Source: Paludibacter sp. (GTDB taxonomy: Bacteria > Bacteroidota > Bacteroidia > Bacteroidales > Paludibacteraceae). From it: a stretch of 5,481 nt of DNA. Where the stretch lies: positions 1-5,481 of the forward strand of contig JAQWCZ010000153.1 of assembly GCA_028705705.1 (NCBI GenBank), read 5' to 3'. Both the position numbers and the translations under genes were made by a program. Shown here one piece after another: positions 1 through 5,271 of this stretch. A model generated the notes under the pieces. That model saw only the letters and a list, made by a program, of their open reading frames with translations. It made no database searches and had not been told where the DNA came from. Position 1 is the stretch's first letter; each line of letters starts with the position of its first letter.

Positions 1-93
1 TAAGTTCTTTCATTTCGGCAAGTAACCTGCTGTTGTAAATCAAATTACAACTCAATAAACCTGATTGGTTTGTTGTGTAATTGTTGGTTTATT
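1..93. other. Gap downstream of hsdM, possible next gene start
   Basis: This is the stretch after the hsdM stop codon, up to the window edge. It holds a short inverted repeat, GTTGTAA (32-38) and TTACAAC (45-51) around a 6-base loop, with no T-run after it on either strand, so it is a poor terminator candidate. On the minus strand an ATG at 13-11 opens a frame reading Met-Lys-Glu-Leu before the window ends. This could be the start of the next operon gene, but four codons cannot show it. I see no promoter motif here. Confidence 0.3.
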
Positions 94-1662
94 TTATTGA
101 TAATCAAGTAATTCTTTCAAATGCTTTTCCATCTCAGCCTGAACCTCTTTCAGTTCGCTTTCTAATTTCGCAATTTCCTTTTGTACCGCTGCAATATCCA
201 CTTCGGCTTCTTCTTCGAAAGTATCCACATAACGTGGAATGTTCAGGTTGAAGTCGTTTTCCTGTATTTCCTCGAAAGTAGCTACATAGCTGAATTTCTC
301 TTCAGCTACTCCCGCTTGCAATTTGCCTTCGGTAAAACCGCGATAAGTTTCTACTATGTGATTGATGTGAGAGTTGTTCAGCTTGTTCTGATTTTTAGCT
401 GCGTCGTAGTGCTTGCTGGCATCGATAAACAGTACATTGGTGTTGCTGCCCTTGCCTTTGTTGAAAATCAAGATTGCCGCGGGAATGCCAGTGCCGAAGA
501 ACAGGTTGGCCGGTAGCCCGATAACAGCTTCCAGCATATTTTCTTCAATGGTTTTTTGACGAATTTTCCCTTCGCTGCTGCCTCTGAACAAAACGCCATG
601 GGGAACTACAACACCTACTTTACCGTGTCCCTCGTAAGCAGTTTCAATCATGTGGCTGATAAAAGCCCAGTCGCCTTTACTTTTGGGAGGGATGCCGCGC
701 CAGAACCGATTGTACTGGTCCGTTTCCGGATCCCAACTCACGGTTGTTTTGTTGCCGTCCTTTTCTTCTACCTTGCCCCATTTGTCCAATGAAAAAGGCG
801 GATTAGCCACTACCGTATCAAATTTCATCAGGGCATCGCCTTCCTTTAATTTCGGATTACGGATGGTGTCGCCCCAGCGGATGGTAGCATTGTCGAACCC
901 GTGCAAAAACATGTTCATCACTGCCAACGCCCAGGTGCTTCCGTTGGCTTCCTGTCCATACAGCGAAAAATTGTCAGAACCGACTTCTTCTCCAGCTTTT
1001 ATCAATAAAGAAGCAGATCCGCAAGTGGGGTCACAAATACGCGAACCGGGTTTCGATTTCGTCAGTTTAGCTACCAAAGTAGAAACTTCTTTGGGCGTAA
1101 AGAATTCGCCTGCTTTTTTCCCTGCATCGCTGGCAAAATTTTCAATCAGGAACATGTAAGCACCCCCGATGATGTCGGTGCCTCCTAAGTGTGAGGGACG
1201 CAGGTTTAGCTTGTCGCTGCTGAAGTCAATCAGCAGGTTTTTTAGGCGCGTATTTTTGTCTTTGGTGTCACCTAAAACGGGACTGTTGAAACTGATATTC
1301 TGGAATATGCCGGCACCATCTTCGCTGTAGAGCTTTTCCCGGTTGGCTTCCACCAAATCTTCCAGTGCAATGTCGATTAATTCCCCTATGTTCAGTTCGT
1401 TTCGGTTCTCATACAGATAGTTGAAATGACTATTGGCAGGCACTACAAAACGTTCGTGGCGCATAGATCGCTCAGCCCGTTCCTTGTCGCCATTGTATTT
1501 CTTTAAGTATTCATCTAATTTATCATCATACACATCGCTCAGGTATTTAACGAAAAGCATAGTGAGTACATAGTCCTTATAAATACTCGGGTCGATGCTT
1601 CCCCTGAAGGTGTCACATGCTTTCCATACTTCCTTGTTGATATCTGCCTGTGTAATTTTCAT
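94..1662 (-). CDS. hsdM: Type I restriction-modification DNA methyltransferase subunit M
   Basis: This is the modification subunit of a type I restriction-modification system. It transfers a methyl group from S-adenosylmethionine to N6 of adenine in the site chosen by the S subunit, in the cytoplasm as part of an M2S or R2M2S complex. The N-terminal HsdM helical domain covers about residues 8-150. The N6-methylase core follows, with EFFTP at 186-190, the SAM-binding motif I DPTCGSASLL at 211-220 and the catalytic motif IV NPPF at 287-290. The late motif FNLNIPRYVD is at 471-480. A charged, probably coiled-coil tail (about 484-519) is where S-subunit contact is expected. At 522 aa it is full length for the family and all key motifs are intact. 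The ATG at 1662 lies 6 bases after the hsdS stop, so translation is probably coupled; no Shine-Dalgarno is seen, as is usual in Bacteroidetes. No hsdR is present within the window. Confidence 0.96.
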   Translation of the reverse strand: MKITQADINKEVWKACDTFRGSIDPSIYKDYVLTMLFVKYLSDVYDDKLDEYLKKYNGDKERAERSMRHERFVVPANSHFNYLYENRNELNIGELIDIALEDLVEANREKLYSEDGAGIFQNISFNSPVLGDTKDKNTRLKNLLIDFSSDKLNLRPSHLGGTDIIGGAYMFLIENFASDAGKKAGEFFTPKEVSTLVAKLTKSKPGSRICDPTCGSASLLIKAGEEVGSDNFSLYGQEANGSTWALAVMNMFLHGFDNATIRWGDTIRNPKLKEGDALMKFDTVVANPPFSLDKWGKVEEKDGNKTTVSWDPETDQYNRFWRGIPPKSKGDWAFISHMIETAYEGHGKVGVVVPHGVLFRGSSEGKIRQKTIEENMLEAVIGLPANLFFGTGIPAAILIFNKGKGSNTNVLFIDASKHYDAAKNQNKLNNSHINHIVETYRGFTEGKLQAGVAEEKFSYVATFEEIQENDFNLNIPRYVDTFEEEAEVDIAAVQKEIAKLESELKEVQAEMEKHLKELLDYQ

Positions 1663-1668
1663 TGTTTG

Positions 1669-2232
1669 TTATTTTATTGCGTTGATTATTTGTTGTTGTA
1701 ATTGTTGTTCCTTTAGAAGCTCAAGCTGTTTTATCAGTGCTGCTTCTTTGTTTCGTAAGGTGTTTATTTTTAATATCAGCTCTTGTTTATGAATAACAGG
1801 AATTGTTATTTCAAGTTCTTCCAGTACAGCTTTCGAAATAGAGACAATAGATGTCCCAATTGCCTGAGCTTTTAAGAAGGTCTGACTAAAGGATTGATTC
1901 ATCCACCATGCCAGGTATTCCGGTATTATGCTATGTTTATAGTTTTCGTTGATCCTGATCACGAAAAAAGAAGTGGAGGCCACGGCCGGTATATCTAAAT
2001 TATAAACTGTCGCGAAATTTTTCGTTCCTTTTGCCGCGAAAATCACATCTCCTTTATTTAATAAGTGTTTCACTGAAACCGCATCCGACATTAAATCAGG
2101 ATGTAGCAAGCTATTCAGTTGTCCGGTTTCGCTAAAATGCTTGGCCTGTAAATATACGACGTCGCCGTCGATATTTGGTTTGGCAAATACGCCGGTTTGA
2201 ATCGAACTTATATGTTTTAATGTTGTTTTCAA
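1669..2232 (-). CDS. hsdS: Half-size type I restriction specificity subunit S (one TRD)
   Basis: This is the DNA-recognition subunit that directs HsdM to its target. The start ('LKHISSIQTGVF', residues 5-16) is the typical opening of a target-recognition domain, followed by 'YLQAKHF' (27-33) and 'GDVIFAAKGT' (61-70). The domain ends with 'LEELEITIPV' (137-146). A single conserved long helix (about 148-185, rich in Leu, Lys and Gln) forms the coiled-coil spacer. Ordinary HsdS has two TRDs and two spacers in about 400 aa; this 187-aa protein has one of each. It must therefore dimerise or pair with another half subunit; half-length S proteins that do this are known. The start is TTG at 2232-2230; no in-frame ATG or GTG lies upstream before the stop at 2286-2284, and the domain begins at once, so TTG is plausible. 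Nine T bases on the coding strand end in that TTG. The gene precedes hsdM, the reverse of the common order. Confidence 0.88.
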   Translation of the reverse strand: MKTTLKHISSIQTGVFAKPNIDGDVVYLQAKHFSETGQLNSLLHPDLMSDAVSVKHLLNKGDVIFAAKGTKNFATVYNLDIPAVASTSFFVIRINENYKHSIIPEYLAWWMNQSFSQTFLKAQAIGTSIVSISKAVLEELEITIPVIHKQELILKINTLRNKEAALIKQLELLKEQQLQQQIINAIK

Positions 2233-2260
2233 AAAAAAATATATCTTTGTAATCGTGCTA

Positions 2261-2292
2261 CAAACATACAGGATGTTTTTGGATTATGCAAA
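2261..2292 (-). promoter_or_regulatory. Predicted promoter of the hsdS-hsdM operon
   Basis: On the minus strand a -33 TTTG (2292-2289) is separated by 20 bases from the -7 box TATGTTTG (2268-2261), which fits the Bacteroidetes consensus TAnnTTTG. Transcription should begin near 2254, giving a leader of about 22 bases before the TTG start at 2232. A perfect AT-only inverted repeat lies directly at and upstream of the -33 box. Confidence 0.65.
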
Positions 2293-2311
2293 TAATATTC
2301 AAAATATTATT
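2291..2311. repeat. AT-rich palindrome at the hsdS promoter
   Basis: AATAATATT (2291-2299) and AATATTATT (2303-2311) form a perfect 9-bp inverted repeat with a CAA spacer. It abuts and slightly overlaps the predicted -33 box of the hsdS promoter, so it is placed where an activator or repressor could bind. Its low complexity means chance is also possible. The remaining bases up to the ssrA terminator (2312-2423) contain only short imperfect repeats, such as TCTACAA (2322-2328) with TTGTAGA (2354-2360), and no gene. Confidence 0.35.
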
Positions 2312-2423
2312 CAGTATAAATTCTACAAAGATTAATTTTGAGTGTGAATACAGTTGTAGATTCAACTCGCGATTTGCGAATTACGCATCATATTATTGTC
2401 GTTGATTGAGCGGAGGGAGAAGG

Positions 2424-2470
2424 AAATAAACACAAACGCCTGCAAAACAAATAATTTGCAGGCATTTGTG
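2424..2470 (-). terminator. Rho-independent terminator of ssrA
   Basis: The arms 2431-2446 and 2455-2470 form a 16-position stem with an 8-base loop. Read as minus-strand RNA, all 16 positions pair, with one G·U (bases 2437 and 2464). Read as plus-strand RNA that position is a C-A mismatch, so the hairpin is built for minus-strand transcription. On the minus strand UUUAUUU (2430-2424) follows the stem. The structure begins 18 bases beyond the mature tmRNA end and separates ssrA from the hsdS promoter. Confidence 0.85.
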
Positions 2471-2488
2471 CTAAATTGAAATAATTTG

Positions 2489-2882
2489 TGGAGCTGGAGG
2501 GAGTCGAACCCTCGTCCAAACAAGGAAATAATAAGCTTTCTACATGTTTATCTTCGCTTAGGTTTTCGAGCGCAGGCAAGACCGAAGCCACCAATCTGCA
2601 CCTTATCCCCTTTATTTCATCGCACCTCCGGGGCTAAGCGCGACTATCCCCGATTTAGCTGCACCCTCTGATCGTCGGCCTCGGAGCGACGGCCTTTGGA
2701 GGATGTCCCGTCCTGGCACCTTGTGCCTGGATTAAGCTTTATCTACTATGATTCGATTAAGCAGCAAGAGCGTAATTTGTTTCGCCAGTTATGATTTTGT
2801 GAACCGTGATTTACGAGCCGTTTTCACCCCGCTCGACATGCTTACTTATCCTTTCTGCCTGCTGTCAAAACCAAACAGCCCC
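2489..2882 (-). ncRNA. ssrA: tmRNA (transfer-messenger RNA), tag GETNYALAA
   Basis: This is the trans-translation RNA that, with SmpB, rescues stalled ribosomes and tags the nascent chain for proteolysis. The 5' end GGGGCUG (2882-2876) pairs with 3' CAGCUCC (2496-2490) to give a 7-bp acceptor stem containing the G3·U pair used by alanyl-tRNA synthetase, with discriminator A at 2489. The T-arm has a 5-bp stem (2497-2501 with 2509-2513) and loop TTCGACT. The tag frame at 2786-2757 starts with resume codon GGC, reads Gly-Glu-Thr-Asn-Tyr-Ala-Leu-Ala-Ala and ends in TAA. The mature RNA would be about 394 nt and is one-piece, not permuted. The three genomic bases after the discriminator are CAA, so the CCA end is not encoded and must be added after transcription. 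The 5' end is expected to be made by RNase P. Confidence 0.97.
2757..2786 (-). other. tmRNA proteolysis-tag reading frame
   Basis: Ten codons on the minus strand, GGC GAA ACA AAT TAC and then GCT CTT GCT GCT TAA, encode GETNYALAA and a stop. The ALAA end is the conserved degron recognised by Clp-type proteases. From memory this is the tag form of Bacteroides, close to GENNYALAA of Porphyromonas. Confidence 0.93.
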
Positions 2883-2926
2883 TTTAATGTTTAATCTAAT
2901 TGATAATCAGATAAAAATAACTAATT

Positions 2927-2983
2927 TGAAAAGTGTCTGGTAACAAACTGGTAACAAAAGTAATTGTGTTTGTTCACTTTTCA
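2927..2983. repeat. 11-bp tandem repeat inside a 9-bp inverted repeat
   Basis: CTGGTAACAAA occurs twice head to tail (2937-2947 and 2948-2958), a perfect period of 11, about one helical turn. The pair is enclosed by inverted arms TGAAAAGTG (2927-2935) and CACTTTTCA (2975-2983). The whole lies upstream of ssrA, 45-101 bases from its mature 5' end. One possible -7 box for ssrA (2962-2955) overlaps the second repeat copy. It might be a regulator or recombinase binding site; the sequence alone does not decide. Confidence 0.6.
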
Positions 2984-3005
2984 GATTTGTTTGCGTGCAA
3001 AGATA
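2955..3005 (-). promoter_or_regulatory. Candidate ssrA promoter region (two possible -7 boxes)
   Basis: Two minus-strand matches to TAnnTTTG lie upstream of ssrA: TATCTTTG at 3005-2998 and TACTTTTG at 2962-2955. Neither has a good TTTG at the expected -33 distance, so I cannot choose between them. Transcripts would begin near 2991 or 2948, giving precursors with about 109 or 66 extra bases to be removed from the 5' end. Confidence 0.35.
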
Positions 3006-3063
3006 CAAATTTTTTAGTTCTGAATGTATGTGTTGGAAATTATCATGTTTATTCTTCAGTTAT

Positions 3064-3094
3064 TTTGGCAATCTAAAAACTTTGAGTAAATTTG
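3064..3094 (+). promoter_or_regulatory. Predicted promoter of the AAA_14/DUF4143 ATPase gene
   Basis: A -33 TTTG (3064-3067), a 19-base spacer and the -7 box TAAATTTG (3087-3094) fit the Bacteroidetes consensus well. The start point would be near 3101, leaving about 22 bases before the ATG at 3123. The -7 box is embedded in the repeat array at 3082-3114. Confidence 0.65.
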
Positions 3095-3114
3095 CGTTTA
3101 CTATTGAGTAAATT
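3082..3114. promoter_or_regulatory. Operator-like array of AGTAAA half-sites
   Basis: The 11-mer TTGAGTAAATT appears at 3082-3092 and again at 3104-3114, 22 bases apart. Between them lies the reverse element TTTACT (3097-3102). Half-sites AGTAAA (3085-3090), TTTACT (3097-3102) and AGTAAA (3107-3112) therefore form two overlapping inverted repeats with spacers of 6 and 4 bases. The first covers the -7 box and the start point, so a protein bound here would block transcription. The regulator is not identified; repression by a local factor is an inference. Confidence 0.5.
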
Positions 3115-3122
3115 AATTGAAA

Positions 3123-4307
3123 ATGTACGAACGTCCATATTTAAAGCAAGTTAAGTCAAGAATAGAAGAGTCGCGAAAGTTTATTCAGGTAATTCTTGGC
3201 CCTCGCCAAGTGGGTAAAACTACTATGGTGACCCAATTATTGTCACAATTATCCATTCCATATGTATATGAGTCTGCAGATGCTATTGCGGCAACTAACT
3301 CGGCATGGCTGATGCAAGTCTGGGAGACAGCAAGGTTGAGAATGAAAGCCTCCGGCGCTTCGGAATATCTTCTCGTGGTAGATGAGATACAAAAGATTGA
3401 TAATTGGAGTGAGATTGTCAAACAGCAATGGGATAAGGATACCCGCGAGAATGTAAATATCAAGGTTATCCTGCTCGGTTCTTCACGCCTCCTTATTCAG
3501 AAAGGTTTAACGGAATCGCTGGCCGGACGTTTCGAGACGTTTTATCTTGGACATTGGTCGTTTACTGAAATGCAGGACGCGTTTGACTGGTCCATTGAAC
3601 AGTACATTTATTTCGGAGGATATCCGGGCTCTGCGTCATTAATTGAAGATGAAGCCCGTTGGAAAAACTACATAAAAGATTCCCTTATAGAGACCAGCAT
3701 TTCCAAAGATATTTTGATGTTGACTCGTGTAGACAAACCCGCATTGCTGAAACGGCTATTTGAACTTGGTTGCTTGTATTCAGGGCAGATTCTATCATAC
3801 ACCAAAATCATAGGGCAATTACAGGATGCAGGGAATACAACGACTTTGGCAAATTATCTTAAATTATTATCTGATTGTGGTTTGTTAGGTGGATTAGAGA
3901 AATATGCTGGAAGTGTAATTCGCCAACGGTCATCCAGTCCAAAGTTCCAGGTATATAATAACTCATTACTAACGTCGCAAGATGACGAAACCTATTCAAC
4001 AGTCATTGTGAATCCAAAGTTATGGGGCAGACTGGTTGAATCGTCTGTTGGCGCTCATTTGCTCAATCATTCGATTTCCGAGAGGTATAATCTCCATTAC
4101 TGGCGCGAGGGTAATAATGAAGTAGATTTCATACTCGAAAAAGGGGGTAAGGTAATAGGATTGGAAATAAAAAGCGGAGCTAGTGCTGATAGCGAAGGAA
4201 TGAACGTATTTAACGGGAGATTTCATCCCGATAAAATGTTATTGGTCGGTACAGGAGGAATTCCTTATGAGGATTTCTTAAAGATTAATCCGAAGGAATT
4301 ATTCTAA
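3123..4307 (+). CDS. ATP-binding protein, AAA_14 domain with C-terminal DUF4143
   Basis: This 394-aa protein is a P-loop ATPase of the AAA_14-DUF4143 type, common in many copies in Bacteroidetes genomes and of unsettled function. Numbered from the ATG at 3123, Walker A GPRQVGKTT is at 26-34 (Lys32, Thr33), and Walker B LLVVDE at 83-88 (Asp87, Glu88). A sensor or arginine-finger-like GSSR ends at Arg122, LAGR is at 133-136 and FGGYPG at 164-169. DUF4143 follows from about 190. Its end has 'EVDFIL' (333-338, Asp335) and 'LEIKSG' (347-352, Glu348 and Lys350), matching the D...ExK pattern of the PD-(D/E)XK nuclease fold. An in-frame TTG lies two codons earlier (3117), but the ATG giving MYERPYL is the usual family start. 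No Shine-Dalgarno is seen and the protein has no signal peptide or membrane segment, so it is cytoplasmic. It appears to be a single-gene unit. Whether the nuclease-like part cuts DNA is unknown. Confidence 0.92.
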   Translation: MYERPYLKQVKSRIEESRKFIQVILGPRQVGKTTMVTQLLSQLSIPYVYESADAIAATNSAWLMQVWETARLRMKASGASEYLLVVDEIQKIDNWSEIVKQQWDKDTRENVNIKVILLGSSRLLIQKGLTESLAGRFETFYLGHWSFTEMQDAFDWSIEQYIYFGGYPGSASLIEDEARWKNYIKDSLIETSISKDILMLTRVDKPALLKRLFELGCLYSGQILSYTKIIGQLQDAGNTTTLANYLKLLSDCGLLGGLEKYAGSVIRQRSSSPKFQVYNNSLLTSQDDETYSTVIVNPKLWGRLVESSVGAHLLNHSISERYNLHYWREGNNEVDFILEKGGKVIGLEIKSGASADSEGMNVFNGRFHPDKMLLVGTGGIPYEDFLKINPKELF

Positions 4308-4315
4308 TTGAAGTA

Positions 4316-4528
4316 TTAAGTATAACCTCTACCACTGTTCATGATCACAATCTGTGACCTTGAAAGTTCTTGCACTTCATCAGGTGTTAGTTCAAACATG
4401 AAATCGTCCCCTTCAAACCTTTCGATATTACGCCTGACAGCTTCTTTTAATGCGCTTGTTTCTATTCCATACATTTCAGAGAGATCACGGTTTACCACAT
4501 ATTAATTGTCCCTGAAAGTCAAATCTTT
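4316..4528 (-). pseudogene. Decayed ORF6N-domain gene fragment
   Basis: On the minus strand residues such as LSEMYGIETSALKEAVRRN, then a segment with RFEGDDFMFELT and 'RSQIVIMNSGRGY', match the ORF6N domain, a putative DNA-binding domain of phage and mobile-element proteins. The open part runs from a GTG at 4498 to TAA at 4318-4316 (60 codons). The domain pattern continues upstream in the same frame as KDLTFRDN (4528-4505) but is cut by TAA at 4504-4502. Downstream, family members normally continue with a segment like 'PYAFTEQGVAML', which is missing here. The gene thus has an internal stop near the start and has lost the rest of its domain. It ends 8 bases from the ATPase stop, in convergent orientation. 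A short functional peptide from the GTG cannot be excluded but seems unlikely. Confidence 0.75.
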
Positions 4529-4534
4529 TGAATA

Positions 4535-4573
4535 TTGAAATTTGATTTCAAATTAATAAAATAACTATTTTTG
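4535..4573 (+). promoter_or_regulatory. Predicted promoter of the ECF sigma factor gene
   Basis: TTTG at 4541-4544, a 21-base spacer and TATTTTTG at 4566-4573 match the Bacteroidetes promoter pattern. The start point would be near 4580 and the leader about 44 bases, A-rich and without a Shine-Dalgarno. An inverted repeat TTGAAAT (4535-4541) and ATTTCAA (4545-4551) surrounds the -33 box and may bind a regulator. Confidence 0.6.
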
Positions 4574-4623
4574 CATGTTCTCCTAACCGAAAACATCAAA
4601 CTAAAAACCAAAAACAATTCAAT

Positions 4624-5217
4624 ATGCAGGAAGAATTAATCCCTGATATGGATCAGTTACTGAGGGAGATATGTGAGCATGATTCCGAAAGAGCCCTTCG
4701 TAAATTGTATCTGTATTATTTCAACAAGTTGATGCGGTTTGTTTCGATTTATGTCAAATCGGAGCTTGAAGCCGAAGAAATTATCTCGGATGTATTTCTC
4801 AATGTGTGGCAAAACAGGAAAAAGCTGACTGTAATCAAAAATTTCAATGCCTACCTCTATGCCACCGCCCGAAATGCCGCTATCGATTTCTTACGCTCAT
4901 CCCGAAATGTCAGCTTCAATTCGATAGAGGAGGAACAGTTGGAAGTCTTTACCAAGACAACCACCACACCAGAAGATGACCTGATATCAAAAGAAACGAT
5001 TGAAAAAATTAACCGGGCCATTGAAACTCTCCCGACACAATGTAAAATCGCGTTCAAACTAATTCGGGAAGATCAGTTGAAATACAAAGAAGTGGCTGAA
5101 ATTCTTAACATATCCGTGAAAACACTGGAAACGCATATCAACAAGGCTACAAAAGTATTGAGAAAAGCATTGCTGTTGATTATTAGTGTATTGTGTTTTT
5201 TTTCAAAATTTTTCTAA
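4624..5217 (+). CDS. ECF RNA polymerase sigma factor, Bacteroidetes FecI-like type
   Basis: This 197-aa extracytoplasmic-function sigma factor would direct RNA polymerase to a small regulon, usually an adjacent outer-membrane uptake operon. Region 2 spans about residues 23-92, with 'YYFNKLMRFV' (31-40), 'EAEEIISDVFLNVW' (49-62) and 'FNAYLYATARNAAIDFLR' (74-91), the core-binding and -10-recognition helices. A linker (93-122) follows. Region 4 covers about 125-182, with 'LPTQCKIAF' (136-144) and a helix-turn-helix in 'KYKEVAEILNISVKTLETHI' (153-172). As in all ECF factors, regions 1.1 and 3 are absent. The last 15 residues are strongly hydrophobic and partly encoded by a T8 tract (5196-5203). 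The ATG at 4624 fits the family start. Tandem stops TAA and TAG end the gene. A FecR-type gene begins 54 bases downstream, so its activity is probably controlled by that anti-sigma factor. Confidence 0.95.
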   Translation: MQEELIPDMDQLLREICEHDSERALRKLYLYYFNKLMRFVSIYVKSELEAEEIISDVFLNVWQNRKKLTVIKNFNAYLYATARNAAIDFLRSSRNVSFNSIEEEQLEVFTKTTTTPEDDLISKETIEKINRAIETLPTQCKIAFKLIREDQLKYKEVAEILNISVKTLETHINKATKVLRKALLLIISVLCFFSKFF

Positions 5218-5271
5218 TAGCAGATAGGGGATTTTAAAATTATTTACGTCAAACAAAATAGAAAGAGCAAA

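Noticed and set aside
650..1159. Long plus-strand open frame of 169 codons inside hsdM
   Set aside because: It is antisense to conserved methylase motifs and shows no recognisable domain, so it is a shadow of hsdM.
2242..2249. Plus-strand TATCTTTG, a perfect -7 type match
   Set aside because: No gene follows on the plus strand before ssrA and no good -33 box is present; such matches are frequent in AT-rich DNA.
2489..2517. A stand-alone tRNA on the minus strand
   Set aside because: The T-arm and acceptor belong to the tmRNA; there is no anticodon arm, and the matching 5' acceptor strand is about 390 bases away at 2876-2882.
2388..2594. Minus-strand open frame of 68 codons across the 3' part of ssrA
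   Set aside because: It lies within the tmRNA T-arm region and its terminator; the structured RNA explains the sequence and the peptide resembles nothing known.
2486..2671. Plus-strand open frame of 61 codons starting at the ssrA 3' end
   Set aside because: It is the antisense of the tmRNA T-arm and pseudoknot region, so its open length is a by-product of RNA gene composition.
3117..3119. TTG as the start codon of the ATPase
   Set aside because: An ATG two codons later (3123) gives the usual family start MYERPYL, and the TTG belongs to an A/T-rich leader.
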